64,000 nucleotides of DNA from Zafaria ginkgonis. GTDB lineage: Bacteria; Actinomycetota; Actinomycetes; Actinomycetales; Micrococcaceae. Each line of letters begins with the position of its first letter. Positions within the stretch are counted from its first letter, which is position 1. Below the pieces are notes generated by a model that made no database searches, was not told the DNA's origin, and worked only from the letters and a program-made list of their open reading frames with translations. Shown here in pieces: positions 26,381 to 33,097 of this stretch. The translations under genes and the position numbers were made by a program. Location of the stretch: contig NZ_BAABEO010000015.1 of assembly GCF_039540195.1 (NCBI RefSeq), forward strand, positions 124,001 through 188,000, written 5' to 3'.

Positions 26381-27874
26381 TTAGGCGAGCGCGCCGGCCC
26401 GGCGGCCGAACACCACGCCGGCGGCGAGGCCTGATCCGCCCGGATAGTTGCCGGAGAACAGGCCGCCCAGCATCTCCCCGCAAACGAACAACCCGGGGAT
26501 CCACCGGCCTTCCCCGTCCAGCACGCGCCCGTGGGTGTCCGCCTTGAGGCCCCCGAAGGTGAAGGTAATGCCGCAGGTGACGCCGTAGGCGTAGAACGGG
26601 GCGGTGACCAGCGGCGTGGCCCAGTTGCTCTTGACCGGGAAGGTGTCCGCGCGGCGGGCGTCCTTGACGTTGGGGTCGAACGGGATCGAGGTGTCGATCG
26701 AGGAGTTGTAGTCGTTGACCGTCTTGGCCAGCCGCTCCGGATCCAGTCCGATCCCCTCCGCCAACTCCTCGATGGTGCCGGCCGTCCGCACCGAGACGCC
26801 GGGCATGTCGTACTCCTCGGTCCGCAGCATCGGCCGCAGCGTGGCGTCGAAGACCTGGTAGGCGATGGAGTCGGGCTGCTGCAGGATGACCTTGCCGAAC
26901 TTGGCGTAGGTGTAGTTGCGGAAGTCCTCGCCCTCGTCGAGGAACCGTTCACCCCGGTTGTTGACGATGATGCCCAAGGGGTAGCTCTGCCGGGTGAGCC
27001 GGTTGGTCAGCTCGCGGTTGGACTCGTTGTTGGGCGTGAACGCGTCCCACTGCACGGAGTGGCAGGACCCCCAGTCCCCGCCCTTGGCGGCACCGGCCTC
27101 GAGGCCGGCGGCGATCATGTCGCCGTTGTTGTGGGCGGTGCCGCGGATCTTGGCGTTCTGCCAGCCCTCGCCCAGGTGCTCGCGGCGCCAGTCGGGGTTG
27201 GACTCGAAGCCGCCCGCGCCAAGGACCACGGATTCGGCGCGCACCTCCCGCACGGCCCCGTCGGCCTGCCGCACCTTGACCCCGCGCACGGCGCCGTCCT
27301 CGACGATCAGCCCGAAGACGTCCTGGCCGTAGCGCACCTCGGTCCCGAGCTGCCCGGCCACCCGCACGTGGTCCTCCATCAGGCCCTCGCCGCCGCCGAC
27401 GTTGCCCACGTGCAGCCCGCCCCAGAACAGGTAGGTGCCGTCCTCGCGCTCATAGGCCTGGCGCTCGTACATCAGGCGGTACTTCAGGCCCAACGATTTC
27501 AGCCACCGCAGTCCCGGCGCGGCCTCCTCGACGAGCACCTTGGCCAGTTCGCGGTCGCCGCGCCCCTCGGTCACCTTCTCAAGGTCGGCGGCGTACTCCT
27601 CGGCCGGGTAGGGCGGGACCTCGGAGACCGCGTGGCGCTCGTCGAACTCGACCAGGTCGCGCAGGTCCTCCAGCCCGCCGTGCGCTATGCGGGTAGCACC
27701 TGCGGTGTAGTAGCTGTTCCCGCCGAACTCCTCGCGCGGGGCCTTCTCCAGGACCAGGACCCTGCGTCCCCGGACGGCTGCGGCATGGGCCGCGGTGAAG
27801 GCGGCATTGCCGCCCCCAACGACGACGACGTCGAAGTCCGCCCCGGCACTGCCGGCGGCTGTCTCTCGAAGCAT
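26381..27874 (-). CDS. FAD-dependent tricarballylate dehydrogenase (TcuA)-like flavoprotein
   Basis: A 497-residue member of the fumarate reductase/succinate dehydrogenase flavoprotein family. FAD is bound by VVVVGGGNAAFTAA (about 16-29) and the VVLGAGGFESN segment; the C-terminal GGLKADTHGRVLD and YPGGSGLAAGVVFGRRAG close the FAD site. The best match by memory is TcuA, which oxidises tricarballylate to cis-aconitate, but related enzymes reduce fumarate or oxidise steroids. ATG 27874 is chosen over GTG 27883 because GAAGGTGG lies at proper spacing before it. TcuB and TcuC partners are not adjacent. A divergently organised operator motif links it to the neighbouring GntR regulator. Confidence 0.82.
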   Translation of the reverse strand: MLRETAAGSAGADFDVVVVGGGNAAFTAAHAAAVRGRRVLVLEKAPREEFGGNSYYTAGATRIAHGGLEDLRDLVEFDERHAVSEVPPYPAEEYAADLEKVTEGRGDRELAKVLVEEAAPGLRWLKSLGLKYRLMYERQAYEREDGTYLFWGGLHVGNVGGGEGLMEDHVRVAGQLGTEVRYGQDVFGLIVEDGAVRGVKVRQADGAVREVRAESVVLGAGGFESNPDWRREHLGEGWQNAKIRGTAHNNGDMIAAGLEAGAAKGGDWGSCHSVQWDAFTPNNESNRELTNRLTRQSYPLGIIVNNRGERFLDEGEDFRNYTYAKFGKVILQQPDSIAYQVFDATLRPMLRTEEYDMPGVSVRTAGTIEELAEGIGLDPERLAKTVNDYNSSIDTSIPFDPNVKDARRADTFPVKSNWATPLVTAPFYAYGVTCGITFTFGGLKADTHGRVLDGEGRWIPGLFVCGEMLGGLFSGNYPGGSGLAAGVVFGRRAGALA

Positions 27875-27927
27875 TAGTTCCACCTTCTGCTATAAACCTG
27901 CACTCTGCCGAATGCCTGCACCCTGCT

Positions 27928-27943
27928 GTATACCGATGCATAC
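27928..27943. promoter_or_regulatory. Candidate GntR operator upstream of the flavoprotein dehydrogenase
   Basis: GTATACCGATGCATAC shows outer dyad symmetry (GTAT and ATAC with a matching inner C/G) and lies 54 bp upstream of the dehydrogenase start. Its core ATACCGATGC recurs exactly at 28799-28808 in front of the gntR gene. A shared 10-mer in just these two promoter regions suggests one regulator controls both genes. Confidence 0.6.
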
Positions 27944-28029
27944 GGTTGAATTCAAGACGAGGAGAGCCATCGGGGAAAGCGGAACGTTCAATGCGGCGGA
28001 ACGGGCCCCGGACCCCGCCCGCGGGCAGC

Positions 28030-28072
28030 AAAACGGCCGGCAGGGGCAGGCGAAGCGCTGCCCCTGCCGGCC
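28030..28072 (-). terminator. Rho-independent terminator of the gntR gene
   Basis: A perfect 15-bp stem (28035-28049 with 28058-28072) and 8-base loop lies 9 bp after the gntR stop codon. On the minus strand the stem is followed by CGTTTTGC, a four-T tract. This should end the gntR transcript before the flavoprotein promoter region. Confidence 0.85.
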
Positions 28073-28080
28073 TTCGGCGG

Positions 28081-28746
28081 TCAGAGCCGGCCCAGCTCCT
28101 CGGTGTACAGGTTCAGCTTGATGTCCCGCGCCGCCTTGAAATGGGCGTAACCCACCTCGTAGGCCTTCTCGCCGGCGCGCAATTCGATCGCCTGGACCAG
28201 TTGGTCATGTTCCGCGCAGGCGGCTTCCCAGCGCCCCGGCTGCGAAAGCGTGGTCGCGGGAAAACGGGCCAGATGCAGATCGAGGCGTTCCAGCAGGTCA
28301 CGCAGGGGTTCATTGTGGGCGGCCTGCCAAACGGCCCGGTGGAAGGCCCGATTCGCCCGGACCATCTCGGCCGGAGACGCGGCATCGGCGTTCCTGCACT
28401 GTTGCGCAGCGGCCCGGAGCAGCCGCACATCGTGATCCGTCCGCCGGTCCGCGGCAACCCGTCCCGCGGTCGCCTCAAGCAGGATGCGGGCCTCGTAGAT
28501 GTCCAGGATCTCCTCCGGGGACCGCTCGCGGACCACCAGCCCACGCTCGTTCCACGACACCAGTCCGTCCTGCTCCAGGCGCCGGAGCGCTTCGCGGACG
28601 GGGGTACGGCTCACCCCGCACCACTTCGCAAGGGAGGATTCGACCAACCCCTGCCCGGGCGCCAATTCCCCGGACACAATGGCTTCCTTGATCTTCTCGT
28701 AGGGGCTGACGCGCGTACCCGCCGTTTCCCCTCGTTCCGCAGCCAT
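28081..28746 (-). CDS. GntR-family regulator, FadR subfamily (FCD domain)
   Basis: A 221-residue regulator. Residues 17-75 form the winged helix-turn-helix (YEKIKEAIVSGELAPGQ, SSLAKWCGVSRTPVREALRRLEQDGLV); the rest is an FCD helical domain, with ILLEATAG, ANRAFHRAVW and CAEHDQLVQAI carrying the metal-binding Asp/His pattern. Such proteins respond to organic acids or related metabolites. The gene has its own terminator and sits directly upstream of the flavoprotein dehydrogenase on the same strand; the shared ATACCGATGC motif suggests it regulates that gene and itself. A carboxylate effector would suit both the family and the dehydrogenase. Confidence 0.9.
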   Translation of the reverse strand: MAAERGETAGTRVSPYEKIKEAIVSGELAPGQGLVESSLAKWCGVSRTPVREALRRLEQDGLVSWNERGLVVRERSPEEILDIYEARILLEATAGRVAADRRTDHDVRLLRAAAQQCRNADAASPAEMVRANRAFHRAVWQAAHNEPLRDLLERLDLHLARFPATTLSQPGRWEAACAEHDQLVQAIELRAGEKAYEVGYAHFKAARDIKLNLYTEELGRL

Positions 28747-28768
28747 CGGGCCGCCCCCTTTCGCCGTG

Positions 28769-28808
28769 GTCCGTACACCTCAGTCCGTACACATCAGCAT
28801 ACCGATGC
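28769..28808. promoter_or_regulatory. Repeat-containing promoter region of gntR with shared operator core
   Basis: GTCCGTACAC occurs twice, at 28769-28778 and 28783-28792, 14 bp apart. The operator core ATACCGATGC follows at 28799-28808. All lie 23-62 bp upstream of the gntR start, inside the divergent region shared with the YnfA-type gene. They are good candidates for autoregulation. Confidence 0.5.
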
Positions 28809-28925
28809 GTCGCTGCCCGGCCCCGGCATCCGCCGGGCTCCAGATGCACTGCCACGGGCCGAACCGCCGGGCGGGGCGAAACCGCTCCCCGCCGGGGCCT
28901 CGCTCCGAATGGAAGGATGGGGGCC

Positions 28926-29261
28926 ATGACCGTCCTCAAATCGATCCTGCTCTTCGGCGTGGCCGCCCTCTTCGAGATCGGCGGAGCCTGGCTGGTGTGG
29001 CAGGGCATCCGCGAGCAGCGCGGCTGGGTGTGGGTCGGGGCCGGGGCGATCGCGCTGGGCATCTACGGGATGGTGGCCACCCTGCAGCCGGACGCGAACT
29101 TCGGGCGGATCCTCGCCGCCTACGGGGGCGTCTTCGTGGCCGGTTCGCTGGCCTGGGCGATGCTGGTGGACGGGTTCCGGCCGGACCGCTGGGACGTGGC
29201 CGGCGCGCTGGTGTGCCTGGCCGGCGTCGGACTGATCATGTACGCCCCGCGGGGCAGCTGA
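28926..29261 (+). CDS. YnfA-family (UPF0060) small membrane protein
   Basis: A 111-residue, four-helix membrane protein matching the usual YnfA length of about 108. Hallmarks are LFEIGGAWLVWQ in helix 1, LGIYGMVATLQP in helix 2, and GRILAAYGGVFVAGSLAW in helix 3. YnfA relatives are structurally close to small multidrug resistance exporters, and some are reported to export drugs; the role here is unproven. ATG 28926 is preferred over ATG 28917 because GGAAGG then sits nine bases upstream. It is divergent from gntR. Confidence 0.9.
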   Translation: MTVLKSILLFGVAALFEIGGAWLVWQGIREQRGWVWVGAGAIALGIYGMVATLQPDANFGRILAAYGGVFVAGSLAWAMLVDGFRPDRWDVAGALVCLAGVGLIMYAPRGS

Positions 29262-29419
29262 CTCCCCGCGCCCAGGGCGGAAGAACCGCTCCACCTGGAA
29301 CGGCACGTGTTGGAAGCTCGCACGCCGGAACGGCACACATGGCGCAGAATGGGAACCACACGGCCCTCCGGCGACCGGAAAACGGCAGGCGGGCACACCG
29401 CCAGACAGACAGGACAGAC

Positions 29420-29899
29420 ATGGGTTCCACAGACGCCTTCTACCTCGACAAGTCAGATCCCGCCCCGTGGAAGGCACTGAACGCTTTCTCCCTGAAGGTG
29501 AGCGCCGCACTGAAGGCGGCCGGACTCAGCCGCCGCATCGCCGAACTGGTGAACCTGCGCATCTCCCAGATCAACGGCTGCGCCTTCTGCCTGGACATGC
29601 ACACCAAGCAGGCCCTGGAGGCCGGCGAAACCATCCAGCGTTTGGGCGTGCTGCCGGCCTGGCGCGAGACGGACCTGTTCACCGACGAGGAGATGGCCGC
29701 GCTGGCGATCGCCGAGACCGTCACCCTCCTTCCCCACGAGGAGGAGCGCCTGGCCGAACTCGCCGGCGTCCGCAACATCCTGACAGATGCCCAGTACTCG
29801 GCCCTGACGTGGGCGGCCATCTCCATCAACGCCTTCAACCGGGTCTCCATCATCAGCCGCCACGCCATCACCCCGGACCCGGAGCCCGAACAGGCTTAG
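29420..29899 (+). CDS. AhpD/carboxymuconolactone decarboxylase-like protein
   Basis: A 159-residue all-helical protein with the peroxidase-type CxxC motif NGCAFCLDMHTKQAL: C54, C57 and proton-relay H61, as in the AhpD core. Members with this motif reduce peroxides or peroxiredoxins; others without it decarboxylate lactones. ATG 29420 follows AGGA by six bases. It sits 10 bp upstream of the pirin gene with the same orientation, so the two are probably cotranscribed. This AhpD-like/pirin pairing is consistent with a redox-stress function, which is inference. Confidence 0.9.
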   Translation: MGSTDAFYLDKSDPAPWKALNAFSLKVSAALKAAGLSRRIAELVNLRISQINGCAFCLDMHTKQALEAGETIQRLGVLPAWRETDLFTDEEMAALAIAETVTLLPHEEERLAELAGVRNILTDAQYSALTWAAISINAFNRVSIISRHAITPDPEPEQA

Positions 29900-29909
29900 G
29901 CTGGTACAC

Positions 29910-30920
29910 ATGAGCAACACCGAGGCAGTTCCCGCCGAAGTCCTGTGCGAGACCGGCACGGACCGCGAGGGCATCGAACTCCTGGAACCGCGCGACGTCC
30001 CGCTCGGCGGCGTGCGCGCCATGACCGTGCGCCGCACGCTGCCGCAGAAGCGGCGCAGCCTGATCGGCGCCTGGTGCTTCCTGGACCACTACGGCCCGGA
30101 CAACGTGGAAGCCACCGGCGGCATGCGCGTGGCCCGACACCCCCACACCGGCCTGCAGACCGCCAGCTGGCTGTTCACCGGCGAGATCGAACACCGGGAC
30201 TCCGCCGGCTTCCACGCGCTGGTCCGCCCGGGCGAGCTGAATCTGATGACCGCCGGGCGCGGCATCAGCCACTCGGAGTTCTCCACCCCGGACACCACCG
30301 TCCTGCACGGCGCCCAGCTGTGGATCGCACTGCCGGACGCGACCCGCTCCGTGGAGCCGGGCTTCGAGCACTACCGCCCGGAGCCCGTGGCCGGGGAAGG
30401 CTGGGAGCTGCGCGTGTTCCTGGGCGAGCTCGCCGGCAGTTCCTCCCCGGTGAAGACCCACACCGCGCTGGTCGGCGCCGAAATCCTGCTCGAGCCCGGC
30501 ACGCGGCTGGGGCTGGAGCTGGACCCCGCCTTCGAACACGGCATCCTGCTGGACACCGGAGACCTGGGGCTCGACGGCCGCGAGGTCGCCACAGACCACC
30601 TGGCGTACCTGCCCACGGGGCGTACCGGCGTCGTGCTGGAGGCCGGCGAGCGTGCGGTCCGCGCGCTGCTGATCGGCGGCGAACCGCTGGGCGAGCAGAT
30701 CGTGATGTGGTGGAACTTCGTGGGCCGCAGCCACGAGGAGGTCGTGGCCTACCGCGCGGCCTGGCAGGCGGAGATCGGCGTCGGGGCGCCGGTTCCCGGG
30801 GCGGCCGAGGCGTACGACGACGGCGCCCCCGTCCCGCGCTTCGGCACCTTCCCGCCGGGGGAACCGGCGCCGTGGCCGGCCCCCGCGCTTCCGACCGTGC
30901 GCATGAGGCCCCGGGGCTAG
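29910..30920 (+). CDS. Pirin-family protein
   Basis: A 336-residue bicupin. The N-terminal cupin has the metal-binding pattern HPHTGLQTASWLFTGEIEHRDS and ELNLMTAGRGISHSE, typical of pirins that bind iron and can show quercetinase activity or modulate other enzymes. The C-terminal pirin domain spans about residues 200-300 and ends in a Pro-rich tail. ATG 29910 lies 10 bp after the AhpD-like stop codon. The protein should be cytoplasmic. The exact role is unknown; stress response is a reasonable reading of the context. Confidence 0.92.
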   Translation: MSNTEAVPAEVLCETGTDREGIELLEPRDVPLGGVRAMTVRRTLPQKRRSLIGAWCFLDHYGPDNVEATGGMRVARHPHTGLQTASWLFTGEIEHRDSAGFHALVRPGELNLMTAGRGISHSEFSTPDTTVLHGAQLWIALPDATRSVEPGFEHYRPEPVAGEGWELRVFLGELAGSSSPVKTHTALVGAEILLEPGTRLGLELDPAFEHGILLDTGDLGLDGREVATDHLAYLPTGRTGVVLEAGERAVRALLIGGEPLGEQIVMWWNFVGRSHEEVVAYRAAWQAEIGVGAPVPGAAEAYDDGAPVPRFGTFPPGEPAPWPAPALPTVRMRPRG

Positions 30921-31003
30921 GCGCCCGGGCGCCCCAACCCAGCAACCCGCCGCGCAGCAACACACCGAACAGCAACCTTCCGAGACGTCACCCAGGAGCC
31001 GCA

Positions 31004-31339
31004 ATGACCGAAACCGCCACCATCGTTGCCCACCACCACCCGGAGCGGCACCGCTACGAGCTCCTCGACGGGGACGCCGTCATCGGCAAGACGCTCTACA
31101 TGCCCTTCGAGGACGCGGCCGGACCGCTGCGGATCTTCTACCACACCAAGGTCAACGACGCCTACGCCGGGCAGGGGCTGGCCTCGAAGCTGGCCCGGGC
31201 GGCGCTGGACGGGACGCGGGAGGCCGGGGCGCGCATCGTGCCGGTCTGCCCGTACATCAAGGCGTACCTGGGCAAGCACCCGGAGTACTCGGACATCGTG
31301 GTGACCCCGCGGCCCGAGCACCTGGCCCTCTTGCCGTAG
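31004..31339 (+). CDS. Small GNAT-fold N-acetyltransferase (YjdJ-like)
   Basis: A 111-residue protein of the short GNAT group. HHHPERHRYELLDGD, then IFYHTKVNDAYAGQGLASKL with the acetyl-CoA loop (GQGLAS), and VPVCPYIKAYLGKHPEY at the end are characteristic. This truncated fold acetylates unknown small molecules or proteins. ATG 31004 follows AGGAG by five to six bases. The gene is 83 bp after pirin on the same strand. The substrate is not predictable. Confidence 0.9.
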   Translation: MTETATIVAHHHPERHRYELLDGDAVIGKTLYMPFEDAAGPLRIFYHTKVNDAYAGQGLASKLARAALDGTREAGARIVPVCPYIKAYLGKHPEYSDIVVTPRPEHLALLP

Positions 31340-31473
31340 CGGCTACGAAGAAGGGCCCCTGACAGGCGGCGCGGCGTCGGCGAGGCTCTGCATCTTGCAG
31401 GCCGGTGCCGGATAGGATCGCGGCAAGCAGGCACCGGCGCCTGCGCAGATCCCGCGAGAGGCCAAGGTACCCG

Positions 31474-32991
31474 ATGATCCATTCCGCCGTGATCGAGGGC
31501 GTTCCCGTCCGTTGGGCCGATCAGCCCGGCCGTTTCAGTGCATCGCTGGTCTTCCGGGCCGGCGTGCGGGACGAGACCTTCGCAACGGCGGGGATCACGC
31601 ACCTGGTGGAGCACCTCGCGTTCTCCGGGATCCCGGTGCCTGACCACGCGCACAACGGCGAGGTCAAGCTGGGCATCACGGAGTTCATGTTCGAGGGCAC
31701 GCCCGAGGAGGTGGCCGAGTCCCTGGCAGCCATCTGCGGATCGCTGTCGGCCCTGGCCGAGGGACGGGTGGACGAGCAACAGTTGGCCCGGGAACGCGCC
31801 GTGCTCGAGGCCGAGGGCGTCACGAGTCCGGTGCCGCCGGAAATGGCCGAGGCGCTGTCGAACCACTACGGCCTGATCGGGCCCGGGCTGGCCGCGGTGG
31901 ACGAGAAGTACCTGGACCGTCTGACCGCCGCGGACGTGGCGAAGTATGCGGCCGGATACTTCACGCGGGGCAACGCCGTCCTGGTGTGCTCCGCGGCCCC
32001 ACCGGAGGGCCTGCGCCTGCCACTGCCCGAGGGGCCACGACGGCCCCTGCTCGACGCCGACCGCGTCGGTGCGTCCACGCCGGCCGAGTACGTCAGCGGC
32101 GGGACGAAGGTGGTGCTCTCCTTCAGGATTCCCGGCGACCACAACGACGCTGCCGCCGCCACGCCGCTGGTGCAGCAGGCATTGGAACGGCGCATCCACG
32201 AGGGACTGCGCCGCCGAGACGGGTTGGTCTACGGCGCGGACTGCTACGGCGTGACGGTCGATGACCGCAGCGCACTCTTGGTCGCCACCATCGACGTGGC
32301 CCCGCGCAACGCGGCCGAGTCGGCCCGCCGCGTCGTAGACGAGTTGCGAAATCTGCGGGATACCGGGCTCACCCCTGAGGAAGTGCGCCGCTCTACCGCC
32401 CGGCTCGCCTCCGACCGGGCCGAGCCCGAGTCGGCACAGGGCGATGCGTACCAGGCCGCGGTGGCCGAACTCTGCGGGCAACGCCCTTGGCTGCTGGCCG
32501 ACTTCGCCGCCGCGCTGGAGACCTACACCCCCGCGCTCACCACCGCCCTGCTGGCTGACTTGGACACCACGCTGCTCGTCGGGCTCCCCGAGGAAGCCAT
32601 CCCCGACGACGTGAACGCGGCCACCGGCGTCGTCTTCCCGCCCCGCCGCACCCAGGAACGGGCCGAGGTCCAAGGGAAGGTGTACAAGCGCGGGCTGCTG
32701 GCCCGGTTCGCCGGCGCCCCGGCCGACGCACGCCTGGTGGTCGGCCAGGCCGGCGTCGAACTGACGCTGCTCGGCGAGACCACGGCCATGCCGTGGGAGG
32801 CGATCGTGGGTCTGGAGCGCGAGCCATTCGATGCCGGCGTCGAGGGGATCACGCTCTACACCCGGGATGCGTTCCAGTTCGCCTTCCTCTCCGCCTGGTT
32901 CCGCCGCGGCGAAGAAGCGGTCACCCGGATCCGGGCCGCGGTGCCGGAGCGGCTCCAGTTCCTGACGGCCCCGGACGGGAACTCCAACTAG
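31474..32991 (+). CDS. M16-family metallopeptidase with a PH-like C-terminal domain
   Basis: A 505-residue protein. The N-terminal M16 domain has the inverted zinc motif HLVEH (H43, E46, H47) and a possible third ligand in LARERAVLE (104-112). The second M16 domain (about 205-370) has RRRDGLVYG at 246-254, matching the substrate-clasping region. Residues about 402-493 add a beta-rich unit (RLVVGQAGVELTLLG, AMPWEAIVGLERE, ITLYTRDAFQFAFLS, then a helix) that looks like a bacterial PH domain; standard bacterial M16B proteins end at about 420-450. ATG 31474 has AAGG eight bases upstream. No second M16 gene is adjacent, although bacterial M16B enzymes are often paired. Confidence 0.78.
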   Translation: MIHSAVIEGVPVRWADQPGRFSASLVFRAGVRDETFATAGITHLVEHLAFSGIPVPDHAHNGEVKLGITEFMFEGTPEEVAESLAAICGSLSALAEGRVDEQQLARERAVLEAEGVTSPVPPEMAEALSNHYGLIGPGLAAVDEKYLDRLTAADVAKYAAGYFTRGNAVLVCSAAPPEGLRLPLPEGPRRPLLDADRVGASTPAEYVSGGTKVVLSFRIPGDHNDAAAATPLVQQALERRIHEGLRRRDGLVYGADCYGVTVDDRSALLVATIDVAPRNAAESARRVVDELRNLRDTGLTPEEVRRSTARLASDRAEPESAQGDAYQAAVAELCGQRPWLLADFAAALETYTPALTTALLADLDTTLLVGLPEEAIPDDVNAATGVVFPPRRTQERAEVQGKVYKRGLLARFAGAPADARLVVGQAGVELTLLGETTAMPWEAIVGLEREPFDAGVEGITLYTRDAFQFAFLSAWFRRGEEAVTRIRAAVPERLQFLTAPDGNSN

Positions 32992-33027
32992 GCCGCGGGA
33001 ATTTTTCCCACCTCCGCGGCCGTCACG

Positions 33028-33057
33028 GCGGCGTGTCCGGGCAACACGCCGCGTTTT
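33028..33057 (+). terminator. Rho-independent terminator after the M16 peptidase gene
   Basis: GCGGCGTGT (33028-33036) pairs with ACACGCCGC (33044-33052) across a 7-base loop and is followed by GTTTT. It lies 37 bp after the peptidase stop and before the convergent fusion gene, in the right orientation for the plus strand. Confidence 0.8.
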
Positions 33058-33097
33058 CCGGCAGGTCCGGCCCGGAAAGTGGGAAATTTCGCGGCGG

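Noticed and set aside
26381..27874. Naming the flavoprotein a 3-ketosteroid dehydrogenase
   Set aside because: It shares the general fold and FAD motifs, but the length, C-terminal motifs and the GntR neighbour agree better with tricarballylate/fumarate-type enzymes; steroid activity remains only a possibility.
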